Below, one piece after another: positions 46,525 to 56,866 of a stretch of 64,000 nt of DNA. Made by a program: the position numbers and the translations under genes. The stretch covers positions 84,753,671 through 84,817,670 of the forward strand of contig NC_092053.1 of NCBI RefSeq assembly GCF_003086295.3, given 5' to 3'. Within the stretch, counting starts at the first letter, position 1. Every line of letters starts with the position of its first letter. This DNA is from Arachis hypogaea (Eukaryota > Streptophyta > Magnoliopsida > Fabales > Fabaceae). A model generated the notes under the pieces. It saw nothing but the letters and a program-made list of their open reading frames with translations, was not told where the DNA came from and searched no databases.

Positions 46525-46618
46525 AGTAGCTAATAAAAATTAAAAACAAAAATAAAAACAAATAAACAAGCAAAATAAAATATTTACAATAACCAATAAT
46601 AAGGCACACAATTGTAAT
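46525..46618 (-). other. Short leader of E with a candidate splice donor
   Basis: The sense strand has TTATTGGTTATTGTAAATAT about 35 nt after the PBS. The element-sense GTAAAT (46582-46587) is also present after the PBSs of L and D. Confidence 0.35.
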
Positions 46619-46636
46619 TCCCCGGCAACGGCGCCA
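46619..46636 (-). other. PBS of E, tRNA-Asp type
   Basis: TGGCGCCGTTGCCGGGGA in sense, perfect, 3 nt from the LTR end TTCGTCA. Confidence 0.87.
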
Positions 46637-46639
46637 TTT

Positions 46640-49600
46640 TGACGAACTAATTGCTGCTAGTAAAGAATTTTATATAAATAATCTCATTGCAGGTATAGTT
46701 TCTAAACCAACAGAGAATCTTTTTGTACAAAAGTTTGGTTGTCAGAAGTAACAAAACCCAATAAAATTTATAACCGAAGTATTTAAACCTCGGGTCGTCT
46801 TCTCAAGGAATTGCAGGGAAGTATGAATTATTATTGGTTATGAAATTGTATCTTTTCTGGGTTTTTGAAATAGGGAACAAGAAAATAAATTGGCAAGAAA
46901 GTAAATTAATAACTAGAAAAACTATTGGCAAGTAAATTGTTTATTACTCCCACTTAGTTAACCCTTACTAAATAAAGGAAAGTCAAGTGGACTAATCAAC
47001 TTGATTCCTCAAGTCCTAGTCAACTCCTATGGAAAGAATAGCTTTAAAGGGATCCAAATTAATCAACAAATTTCAATTTTCAATCAACAGCTGAGTTTGA
47101 CAACTCAAGTGTCACCAATTTCTCAACCAGATCCAAAAAGGAAAAAAATCCAAATTATTTATATCATAAACAGAATAAAGCAATCTTAAATCTGAAATAC
47201 CTCAATGTTTATTAAATAAGAAAATCAATTCCAACATGGGATTCATAAATCAAATTGGCAACATCAAGTAATCAACTAAAGTAATAGAATGAATAAAAGT
47301 AGAAGAGAAACTAAAGTAAAGGAACATTGAACCTGGAATGAAGAAATAACCATAAACTAAGAGAAATCATAATCCTAAAAACCTAAGAGAGAAGACAGAG
47401 CCTCTCTCTCTCTCTAGAACTACATCTAAAACCTAAAAATTATGAATTATGGAATGTACGTTGAATGAATTATTTGATTCCCTCATTCTCCAGCCTCTAT
47501 TCTGTGTTTCTGGGCTTGGATTTGGGCTGAAAAAGGGCCCAAAAATGGCTGGGGGTAACTTCTGTAATTTTCTGCATGTGGTGTTCGTCACACGTGTGCA
47601 TGGGTCACACGTGCGCGTTATCTGGGGATTTTCCTTGTCACGCGTACGCGTCAGTCAAGTGTACGCGTCGCTCTCACGCGTACGTGGTATGCGAAATTGT
47701 TACTCAGGTTGTAAATTATTGTTCGAAATTGATTCCCTGGCGATGGCACCAAAAACGAATGCACAGAACCATGGTCTAAACATATCTTCACAACTTCGCA
47801 TAACTAACCAGCAAGTGCACTGGGTCGTCCAAGTAATACCTTACGTGAGTAAGGGTCGAATCCCACGGAGATTGTTGATATGAAGCAAGCTATGGTTACC
47901 TTGTAAATCTCAGTCAGGCGGATATAAAATAGTTATGGAGTTTTCAAAATTAATACTAAAATAAGGATAGAAATACTTATGTAAATCATTGGTGAGAATT
48001 TCAGATAAGCGTATGGAGATGCATTCATTCCTCTGAACCTCTGCTTTCCTGCTGTCTTTATCCAATCAGTCTTACTCCTTTCTATGGCTAGCTTTGTGTA
48101 AGGATGTCACCGGTGCCAATGGCTACTTTCAATCCTCTCGGGAAAATGGTCCAAATGCTCTGTCACAGCACGGCTAATCGTCTGGAGGCATCACCCTTGT
48201 CGTTGGTTGCATCCTATTCCTCTCTGTGAAAATGGTCCGATGCGCTGTCACTGCATGGCTAATCATCTGGAGGTTCTCGATCGTACTGGAATAGGATTTA
48301 CTATCCTTTTGCGTCTGTCACTACGCCCAGCATTCACGAGTTTTGAGCTCGTCACAGTCATTCAATCCCAGAGTCCTACTCGGAATACCACAGACAAGGT
48401 TTAGACTTTCCGGACTCTCATGAATGCCGCCATCAATCTAGCTTATACCACGAAGATCCCAATATCTCGGACTCGGTCCCCTGTATTAGTAATCTAAGAG
48501 ATACTCATTCAATCTAAGGTAGAACGGAAGTGGTTGTCAGGCACGCGTTCATAGGGAATGATGATGAATGTCACGTTCATCACATTCAGGTTGAAGTGCG
48601 AATGAATATCTTAGAAGCGGAATAAGTTGAATTGAATAGAAAAAACAGTAGTACTTTGCATTAATCTTTGAGGAACAGCAGAGCTTCACACCTTAATCTA
48701 TGGAGTGTAGAAACTCTACCGTTAAAAATACACAAGTGAAAGGTCTAGGCATGGCCGAATGGCCAGCCCCCAAACATGATCAATAGATCAAAATATAATC
48801 CAAAGATGATCCAAAGATGTCTAATACAATAGTAAAAGGTCCTGTTTATAATAAACTAGCTACTAGGGTTTACAGAAGTAAGTAATTGATGCATAAATAC
48901 ACTTCCGGGGCCCACTTGGTGTGTTCTTGGGCTGAGCTTGAAGTCTACACATGGAGAGGTCATTCTTGGAGTTGAACGCCAGCTTTTGTGCCAGTTTGGG
49001 CGTTGAACTCCACTTTGCAACTTGTTTCTGGCGCTGGACGCCAGAATTGGGCAGAGAGCTGGCGTTGAACGCCAGTTTGCGTCATCTAAACTTGAGCAAA
49101 GTATGGACTATTATATATTGCTGGAAAGCCCTGGATGTCTAATTTCCAATGCAATTTAAAGCGCGCCATTTTAAGTTCTGTAGCTCCAGAAAATCCATTT
49201 TGAGTGCAGGGAGGTCAGAATCCAACAGCATCAGCAGTCCTTCTTCAACCTCTGAATCTGATTTTTGCTCAAGTCCCTCAATTTCAACTAGAAAATACCT
49301 GAAATCACAGAAAAACACACAAACTCATAGTAAAGTCCAGAAATGTGGATTTAACATAAAAACTAATGAAAACATCCCTAAAAGTAACTAGATCCTACAA
49401 AAAACATACTAAAAACAATGCCAAAAAGCGTATAAATTATCCGCTCATCAGTACTCATCACTCATGCTTTTTTCTAGGCACGCGTTCGCGTCGTCCATGC
49501 GTGCGCATCGCTTGAATTCTACACGAGGCATGCGTCCGCGTCATCCATGCGTGCGCGTCGCTGCCGTTTCCTTTAAAATTCCATTTTGTGCATTCCTTCC

Positions 49601-49862
49601 ATTTTTGCATGTTTCCTTTCTGTCCTCTAAGCCATTCCTGCCCTATGAAGCCTGAAAATACTTAACACACAGATCACGGCATCGAATGGTAATAAAGGAT
49701 AATTAAAATTAATATTTTTAAGGCATAGGAAACATGTTTTCACATATGTCATAGAATAAAGAAGGAATTGTAAAATCATACCAATTATATGAATAAGTGG
49801 GTGAAGAATTGATAAAAACACTTAATTGAGCACAAGATGAATCATAAAATAGTGGTCTATCA
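46640..49862 (-). repeat. 5' LTR of E, interrupted by H
   Basis: The LTR parts are 46640 to about 47690 and 49451-49862, together about 1.46 kb. They match 29038-30515 with several differences per 100 bp. The right end GGTCTATCA is followed by the TSD ATTAT. Confidence 0.85.
47690..49450 (-). mobile_element. H: remnant of a FIDEL-like element (LTR plus PBS region)
   Basis: The LTR runs from about 47758 to CCGCTCATCA at 49450. A degenerate PBS-like ATTCCCTGGCGATGGCACCA on the plus strand (47733-47752) and about 45 bp of internal-like sequence precede it. The rest of the element is gone. The LTR contains GGCGTT-AACGCC palindromes at 48958-49085. The left breakpoint is uncertain because both flanks are CGCG-rich. 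Confidence 0.7.
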
Positions 49863-49867
49863 ATTAT

Positions 49868-51025
49868 CCGGTAAATCCCATTATTTCTTTCTAGATGGCT
49901 ATTCGGGGTACTTCCAAATACACATTGCTCTAGAGGACCAAGAAAAAACAACATTTACTTGCCCTTTTGGAACTTATGCCTATAAGCGTATGCCATTCGG
50001 CTTATACAATGCACCAGCAACTTTCCAAAGGTGCATGATGAGCATATTTGCCGATTTTCTAGAGTAATGCATGGAGGTATTCATGGATGACTTCACGGTA
50101 TATGGCGATTCTTTTGATCATTGCTTGGATAACCTTGAAAAAGTTTTGGAAAGATGTACTAAAGCCAACCTTATCTTGAATTTTGAGAAGTGCCATTTCA
50201 TGGTTAGGCAAGGCATTTTTTTAGGACATATTGTTTCCAAAGATGGTATTTCTGTAGACCCAACAAAGATCAATGTTATATCTAGCTTGCCTTACCCCTC
50301 TTCCGAGAGGGAAGTCTGTTCTTTCCTTGGACATGCAGGATTTTATCAAAGATTCATAAAGGACTTTAGTAAGGTATCATTGCCTCCATCAAGATTATTG
50401 CAAAAGGACATTGAGTTTGATCTAAGCAAGGAATGCATGGAGGCTTTTGACAAGCTCAAGGTAGCATTGACCCAAGCTCCCATCATGCGAGGGCCGGATT
50501 GGAGTCGACCATTCGAAATAATGTGTGATGCTTCAAATTTTGCCGTGGGAGCTGCGTTAGTACAACACGAGGGTAAGAATCCATATGTCATAGCCTATGC
50601 ATCAAAAACACTAGATGGAGCCCAATCCAACTACACTACCGCCAAAAAAGAACTATTGGCAATAGTTTTCGCCTTGGACAAGTTCCGAGCATATCTACTT
50701 GGTTCAAAGGTGGTAGTGTACTCGGATCATGCAGCGTTAAAGTATTTGTTGCAAGAAGGAATCGAAACCGAGATTGATTAGATGGGTTTTATTGTTGCAA
50801 GAATTTGACTTGGAAATTAAAGATAGGAGTGGTTCGCAAAACCTAGTGGCGGATCACTTAAGTCACCTTGAACACACCAAAGGCGATACCACTCCTATGA
50901 ATGATTTTTTTCCCTTTGAGGGCTCGCATGCAATCTCGGAAGCTATTCCTTGGTATGCACCAATTGCGAATTACTTGGTATCTCGCACCTTTCCTCCTAA
51001 TCTCTCCAAACATCAAAGTGATAAG
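49868..51025 (+). pseudogene. RT (second part), RNase H and integrase N-terminus of D
   Basis: Sequence resumes at the RT residues lost at 29032: FLDGYSGYFQIHIALEDQ, MPFGLYNAPATFQRCM and the active site FMDD. RNase H has CDASNFAVGAALVQ, KKELLAIVFALDKF and [10 protein letters not shown], then [13 protein letters not shown] and ADHLSHLEH. Breaks are a TAA at 50065-50067 and a frameshift near 50755. Element M cuts the frame after NLSKHQSDK, before the HHCC region of integrase. Confidence 0.88.
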
Positions 51026-51740
51026 TGGTGCGTGGCAGAAGTTAGGCCAATTAAGAGATTGTAATATAAGAACAGCGTTGCAAGTATAGCTCTTAACCAA
51101 CTAAAATCCGCCTCACCAATTTTGAAAGGTGTAACAAAAATTAGAATAAAAATACTGGGAGTATGAGTCCCAGGTCGTCTCCCAACGAGTTACAAGAAAG
51201 GATACTAAATTTTTAATCAGGAATTTTCAAGAAAGTTTGATTTTGGATAATGAGCAATTAAATAATTGTAAATTAAAGCAATAAAAACTAAGAATGATTA
51301 TTAATATTCTAGATAAAAAGCTTTGACTGGGGGAATGATTAATTGGAAGTTCTATCCTTGTTTGGATCTCTTAAGTGTAGTATTAAAAAGGTTGTTGTTT
51401 TCACTTAGTTAACCCTTATTAAATAAAAGAAAGTCAAGTGATTGAGCTAACTCTTATTCGCAAATCCTAGTCCTCTCCCTTGGGAAGGTCTAGCGTTAGT
51501 AAATACAGAACTAGCCAACAACTTTCAGTTTAATCAGCACTTAAGCCTTCCAACTCAAGTATCTCCTTTTAATCAACCCCCATGTCAAGTATGGAGTCTA
51601 CTCCATTGACATGAATAAAACGCTCATAAAAATATAAGAAGAAGACATGATAAATTAAATAAGATGGGGATTTAAAATTAATTAAAAGTAAAAGTAATCC
51701 TTTGCATTAACAATCCATGAAAATAATCCAATTACTACTC
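51026..51740 (-). repeat. 3' LTR of M, U5-side part
   Basis: It starts TGGTGCGTGGCAGAAGTTAG and matches the A LTR (23202 onward), for example AATACTGGGAGTATGA and TCCCAGGTCGTCTCCCAACG. It ends at a junction with the L LTR; about 300 bp of M LTR are missing compared with A. Confidence 0.8.
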
Positions 51741-51826
51741 TAAAGGATTCTCTGTTGGTTTAGAAACTATACTTACAACGTGATTATTTTTATAAAAATT
51801 CTTTACTAGCAGAATCCCAATCGTGA
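51741..51826 (+). repeat. 5' LTR remnant of L
   Basis: It matches the end of the L 3' LTR (58280-58367): GATTCTCTGTTGGTTTAGAA through AATCCCAATCGT. The final CA is GA here. Confidence 0.8.
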
Positions 51827-51830
51827 AAAA

Positions 51831-51848
51831 TGGCGCCATTGCCGGGGA
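51831..51848 (+). other. PBS of L, tRNA-Asp type
   Basis: TGGCGCCATTGCCGGGGA, one mismatch from the canonical complement. Confidence 0.85.
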
Positions 51849-52443
51849 ATTGCAAACGTGTGCCTTATTATTGGTTATTGTAAATATTTGCTTTTTGCTT
51901 GTTTATTTGTTTTTATTTTTGTTTTTATTTTTGCTTTTTCGTAAATTAAGAGGTTATTGGTATTTATTTAGTTATTAAAATTTTCAAAAATAATGTTCCT
52001 TGTTCTTGGTTGTTTTCTTCGTTTTGATCTAAAAATTTTAAGTTTGGTGTCATTTTATTATTTTTCTCTTTCCTCATTAAATTTAAAAATATCTTTTCTC
52101 TTTATTTTAATTGATTTTTTTCGAAAATTACAAAAAAAAAATTTCAGATTTTTATTTTAAAGTTTTTATCTTATCTTATCTTAGTTTTAAATTTCAAAAT
52201 TCAAATCTTTTTCAAAATCTTATCTTATTTTATTTCAAAATGAAATTTCAAATTTCAATATTTAAATTCCAAAATTAAAAATTTAATTTTCAAAATTTAA
52301 ATTTAAAATTTTAAAAATCAAACCTTTTCAAAATTTAAACCTTTTTCAAATCTTTATCTTATATTGTTGTCAGTGTTTCTAGTTTTAGGAGTTTATTTTT
52401 ATTAATTTTTTATTAGTTTTTGTTTTTATTTTCTTTTGCTACT
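51849..52443 (+). other. Leader of L
   Basis: It is T-rich with many TTTCAAAATT stretches and one TAAGTTTGGTGTC at 52039-52051, as in the G leader. A GTAAAT candidate donor lies at 51880-51885. No gene is present. Confidence 0.5.
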
Positions 52444-53898
52444 ATGAATTCTCACACCTCTGGTTTCAAGTTTGGTTCTAATGTTGTTGGAAGGAACGGA
52501 AGTTATAATAGGAACATGCATCAAGGTCGGAACAATCAAAGTTGGAAGGAGCCACGAGGATCTGATCAACCCTTTCGGCAACAACACCTTCCAAGATACC
52601 ATGGACAACGACCATCCTACGATGCATACCAAGGCAATAGTTATGGTGGACCCCTTCGTGACAAACCACCTCCACCAAATTACAATGGTCAGGAGCCATT
52701 CCGAGGTGCGTACCAAGATGATAGATATGGTGGACCCCCTTGTAGTTACAAACAAGCCCCATCATATGCCTATGAACCACCTCCTCAACATAGCTTTGAA
52801 CCACCATACTCACAAGCCACCTACAACCATTCACCTCCATATGACCCTTACCCTTATCTACCCCAACCTCCACTGAATGACAACACCATTGGTGTTATTC
52901 ACGAAAGGCAAACAAAGCATCATACCACACTTACCTCTATCACTAGTCTTACCTCTACTCTTCAAGTACTTATATCCCGCATGGACCAATCCTCCACCTC
53001 GAATACTCAGCCCTCAAGCTCTGGTGCACCACCACCCTTTATGGAAGAACATCCATGCACCACCACCCTTGAGAAAAATTGTCATGAAGTGGAAGACATC
53101 AAGGAGGAGTTTGATTTTGTACTAGAACAACTGGAGGAAGCTGTAATTATTGAAGAGGAAGAAGCGGTTGAAGACTTAGGAAATGCTGAACCTCCATGGG
53201 AAAGTCAAGTCCTAGAGCCTCCTTCCAAGATGTTTGAAATTGATGTTGAGGAGGGTGTACAACCTCCAAAACATATCATGGTTGAAGACTTTGAAGGGGA
53301 TGATCAAGAGATGGATTCAATCATTGATGAATTCTTATCTACAATTGAACCCTCTCCCCCAAATGGAATGGAGCTTGAAATCACCTTCCCAAAACTGTTG
53401 GAGACCTCTCCCCCAAAGCCATTACCATCCAATACAACATTCAAGTGGGTAAAATACTTATCCTTAACCTTTACCTTCCCGCTTGAATATGGGTTACTTG
53501 AGATAGATGGCCAGCCTAGAGCTCTCTGTGGCTTTAAGAGTAAGAGGGAGATGGTTAGTGGTTGGCAACACAATCCTAGGTTTATTGTGGTAGGAAGCTC
53601 ATGGTTGAATTATCATGGTTGGAAGAATACTAAATTGTATGGGTCTAGGAAGCTGTTTGGATGCCGTAGTAAGAATTCGGATTGCTTACCACCCGGATGG
53701 AATCATCATGTTCCACTTGAAGACGAGTGCAGAAACAAGATTTGGGATCCAGGCATACATAAGGATCATATTTGGGAGCTCAAAGCTTGTGAAGAACTCC
53801 ATCAAAGCTTGAGAAATTTACCTGGTATTGACAGAGCTTATTGGAAGTCCAAGCATTGGTGGAAGTTTCAAGACGAGTTCAAGCACAAGCCACCATGA
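52444..53898 (+). CDS. ORF-X of L: unrecognised Gag-tail protein, intact
   Basis: The ORF has 484 codons. The ATG at 52444 aligns with the start in E; an upstream in-frame ATG at 52420 is not conserved. Residues 1-75 are rich in Arg, Gly, Asn and Gln (GRNGSYNRNMHQGRNN). Residues 75-145 are rich in Pro and Tyr. The segment LTSTLQVLISRMDQSSTS matches the Gag linker of D (LTSTLQALIARMEPPSTS). An acidic region follows. The C-terminal 170 residues are rich in Trp and Cys, with CGFKSKREMVSG, FGCRSKNSDCLPPGW and KIWDPGIHKD, and resemble nothing I know. It occupies the gag position next to the PBS, with no capsid, zinc knuckle or protease. The long open frame in a damaged element suggests retained coding. 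Confidence 0.75.
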   Translation: MNSHTSGFKFGSNVVGRNGSYNRNMHQGRNNQSWKEPRGSDQPFRQQHLPRYHGQRPSYDAYQGNSYGGPLRDKPPPPNYNGQEPFRGAYQDDRYGGPPCSYKQAPSYAYEPPPQHSFEPPYSQATYNHSPPYDPYPYLPQPPLNDNTIGVIHERQTKHHTTLTSITSLTSTLQVLISRMDQSSTSNTQPSSSGAPPPFMEEHPCTTTLEKNCHEVEDIKEEFDFVLEQLEEAVIIEEEEAVEDLGNAEPPWESQVLEPPSKMFEIDVEEGVQPPKHIMVEDFEGDDQEMDSIIDEFLSTIEPSPPNGMELEITFPKLLETSPPKPLPSNTTFKWVKYLSLTFTFPLEYGLLEIDGQPRALCGFKSKREMVSGWQHNPRFIVVGSSWLNYHGWKNTKLYGSRKLFGCRSKNSDCLPPGWNHHVPLEDECRNKIWDPGIHKDHIWELKACEELHQSLRNLPGIDRAYWKSKHWWKFQDEFKHKPP

Positions 53899-53947
53899 CA
53901 AAGAGCTCACCAAATGTCCAACTTAAGGACTTTAACTAAAAGTGCTA

Positions 53948-53965
53948 GGTGGGAGACAACCCACC
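53948..53965 (+). other. Stem-loop after ORF-X (L)
   Basis: GGTGGGAGACAACCCACC, 49 nt after the stop codon, with the flanks GTGCTA and ATGGTATGATCGTTC seen in A, E and M. Confidence 0.7.
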
Positions 53966-55195
53966 ATGGTATGATCGTTCAGTTTCAGTCTTAGTTTTAT
54001 TTTACTTTATTCTATTTTTATTTTTTTGTTAATGACTCTTCTCATAATCTCTGCATATAGCTACATATAGCCTGCATTTGCATTTGCATACTGTATATAT
54101 AAAAAAACGCACGCGATGCGAAATCGTCGCTGACTCGTCCGCATCATAGGTGCTTTCTGAAGAAAAGAAAATTGAACAGAAAGTCACACGAAAGCGTGGC
54201 TGGAGGCGTGCCTTAGGCACAAATATGCCCACGCGATCGCATCAATGACGTGTCCGCATCATTTTGAAAAATAGCCTCCCCACGCGTCCGCGTCACCCAC
54301 GCGACCACGTGGCCCTGCAAAATTGACGTAAAGAGGTGTATGGCAGAGAGTTATGATGGAGCTGGGCTGGAATGGTGCTGGAAGCACAAGCCTTATCACG
54401 CAAACGCGTGCCCCACGCATCCGCGTCGTTTTCAAAATATGGCCATTCACGCGATCACGTGACCCACGCGAATGCGTCACCCTAAATTTTGGCAATGAGA
54501 GTATGAAATAGAGAGTTGTGCGTACACAAGGCTGCACTCGCGCCAATGGCACAAATCATTCCATGCGACGCGTGCCCCACGCGTCCGCGTCGTATGCGAC
54601 GCACAGTTTATCCAGATCAGCGCCAGAATTCCTATCTTTTCTTCTCCAATCCTACTTATCTTTCTATTATCATTCTTTCTTCTTTCTTCTATCTTTTCTT
54701 ATTCTTTCTTCCTCCTTTCTTACTTTCTTCTTCTTCATCTCTTTAACTTCTCATCCTTCTTTACTTTCATTCTATTTTACTTAATTTATCTGCATACTTT
54801 CATTCTTTACATTTTAATTTTGTGCATATTTTTATTTTCTTTTCTAAATCTATTATTTATCCATTGGTGTTAAATTTTCTTATTTAACTATTGCATCTTC
54901 TCTTGCATTATTCTGATGCTTCATGACTTGTTTTCCACTGTTGGGTAATATTATTTAAGTCAATGTTGATATTTTCTAATACTTGTATTCCTTTTGCATT
55001 GACATGAGCTTATACTATCTTGTATTACCCACACTCTCTTCCCCTTTGTTGCAATTCTTGCACTATTGATATGTCGTATGCTTCTATTATTTTCTCACTG
55101 CATGTTGTATCTACCATGTAATTGAGACTCTTATTATTTGGCATTACCAACTCATATTTTATTTGTTTTCTATCATTGTTTTTGGGCTCCTGTTC
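53966..55195 (+). other. UTR of L with CGCG array and pyrimidine-rich tract
   Basis: About six CGCG-dyad modules lie at 54105-54605. A pyrimidine-rich stretch at 54630-54790 and an A/T-rich region up to the candidate splice site follow. No gene is supported; the short frames here are low-complexity or run through the modules. Confidence 0.6.
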
Positions 55196-55216
55196 TTCTT
55201 TTTCTCTTCATCCAGG
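55196..55216 (+). promoter_or_regulatory. Candidate 3' splice site before ORF2 remnant (L)
   Basis: TTTTTCTCTTCATCCAG then G, directly before the former ORF2 start, which is CTG here instead of ATG. Confidence 0.45.
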
Positions 55217-55359
55217 CTGGCCACCGAGAAAGGGAAAGAGAAACTTCTATATGGGGCAACAAACAAGTCCATCTGCACAATCTATAGAGAAAAGCATCAG
55301 TTGTAGCAGCCCGTCCACCTGCACATCTTAGCATGCACCAAGGACGGTGCAATCTTTAA
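55217..55359 (+). pseudogene. ORF2 remnant of L
   Basis: It starts CTGGCCACCGAGAAAGGGAA, matching the ATGGCCACCAAGAAAGG start in A and M. It ends GCACCAAGGACGGTGCAATC, matching the ORF2 end GAGGACGGTGCAAAGC of A. The roughly 1.1 kb between is deleted. Confidence 0.7.
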
Positions 55360-55371
55360 GTGTGGGAAGGT
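55357..55371 (+). other. Second PPT copy of L
   Basis: TAAGTGTGGGAAGGT, one base from the true PPT at 56852, at the end of the ORF2 remnant. Confidence 0.7.
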
Positions 55372-56851
55372 TGATACCGATCTCCATGGGTTAGTTATTT
55401 CCTTCTCAACACCAATGTTTAAATTTTCTTTGTTAAATGAGTTGTTGCATTTGAATGTTTGTTTGATTTTGTGCATATTTTACAACCACTTGGTTAAAGT
55501 GATATTTTCTTTTTCAAGAAAATATTTATAGCATTTCACTAATTTTAATAAAATTTTTTGTTAAACTTGTTTGAGGAAATATTATACTAGAACATGGTTT
55601 AGAGCTCGAACATACAAAACTTGTGAGATTTTGAGCCTATTTGAATTGGTTGCACTTTATCAACCAATATTTTATTTTTGGTGTGTGTTTTTCTCTCTAA
55701 AATTGTGATCTTTGTCTTGCTTAATTCTATATTTCCATTGTTTGATGTATGCATGCACTTATATGATTGAGGCCTTTGTTTCACTGAGCTTACATACCCA
55801 TATGGCCTTACCCTTTCATTATCCTTTGCAAACTAATGTTGAGCCTATTATACCCCTTTGTTCTTTACTTTAGCACATCATTAACTCTAAGCGGAAAAAT
55901 AATAATGTCCTTAATTTGAATCTTTGGTTAGCTTAGAGTAGTGAGAGTGCTTAGGATTTAAGCGTGGGAAAATTGGGTTTGGAAACATTTAGTTTGAGAA
56001 TTGAGTATGTTAGAATTTTCTGAAAATGTGAAAGAATGTTGAGAATATGTTCATGCATTCAATACCTTAATCATATGCCTTGAGAAAAGCAAAAGAAAGA
56101 AAAATTAGGAAAATAAAAAAAATAAAAAATAAAAAATAAAAATAAAAATAAAAAAATAAAAAAACAAAAAAGAAGAAAAAGAGAAAAAGAAAAGAAAAAG
56201 AGCAAATAATAAAAGGGGACAAAATGCCCCAAAGTAAATGGTGAAAGCAATGCAAATGTACTGTACTTGAAATTAGAATCCATGAATATGTGGAAAAACA
56301 TGGTTAATGGATAGTTAGATGTTGTATTATGACTACATGGATTGTCTAAAGTTAGGTGGAAAGTTTAAGTTAATTAAGGATTCAGATTTTAGTCCACTTG
56401 GCCAAATACAATCCTACATTGATCCTAACCCCATTACAACCCTTAAAAGACCTCTTGATATGTGTATTTGTGCATTAAATTTTTGTTGATTGTTAGATGA
56501 AGAGCAAGCCTTAGAAAGCAAGGTTAGTAGAGAATTGAGAGAGTTGAACCTTAAACACCTGACCGATTAGAGTGTATACACTTCCGGTGAGGGTTCGATG
56601 CTTGATTCTTTGTTCCCGGTTTTCATAAGCTATTTTCTTATGCAAGTCTATTTGTACTTTATTTTTATGATTTGAATTAGTGAAATCCAGTTCATATTTG
56701 TTCTTGAAAGATTTATTTACTTTTAACTAAGCAGGTAAAAGCATTTTGTATATAGCTGCATTCATACAGATAGGTTGCATTTCATACATTCTACCATTCC
56801 TCTTCACTCTTATAGCTTCTCTTGGATTTAGCATAAGGACATGCTATTGTT
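55372..56851 (+). other. Conserved noncoding region of L
   Basis: This is the counterpart of 850-2298 in A. It shares CAACACCAATG near its start and TTAGAGTGTATACACTTCC followed by GGTGAGGGTTC near 56570. An A-rich simple repeat (AAAAATA-type) lies at 56095-56200. No gene is present. Confidence 0.65.
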
Positions 56852-56866
56852 TAAGTGTGGGGAGGT
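56852..56866 (+). other. PPT of L
   Basis: TAAGTGTGGGGAGGT abutting the LTR start TGACAAACCC. Confidence 0.88.

Larger units (their letters stand above)
29038..49862 (-). mobile_element. Element E: non-autonomous Athila-like element carrying G/J and H
   Basis: The TSD ATTAT flanks it at 29033-29037 and 49863-49867. After removing the G/J unit and H, E has LTRs of about 1.46-1.48 kb, a perfect PBS, an unrecognised Gag-tail ORF (44906-46524), a conserved hairpin, a CGCG-rich UTR, ORF2 and a PPT. E itself shows no capsid domain, protease, RT or integrase. Its LTRs are visibly more diverged than those of A or B. Confidence 0.88.
24647..51025 (+). mobile_element. Element D: oldest, Athila-like autonomous-type element, split three times
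   Basis: D is present as 24647-29032 (partial 5' LTR, PBS, gag, protease, RT N-terminus) and 49863-51025 (RT, RNase H, integrase N-terminus). Element E lies between the halves, duplicating ATTAT. Element A cuts the 5' LTR on the left and M cuts integrase on the right. The rest of D would lie beyond M, outside the window. Confidence 0.88.

Noticed and set aside
56067..56301. Hydrophobic minus-strand frame of about 60-76 codons
   Set aside because: It reads an A-rich simple repeat in reverse and gives only Phe/Leu/Tyr runs.
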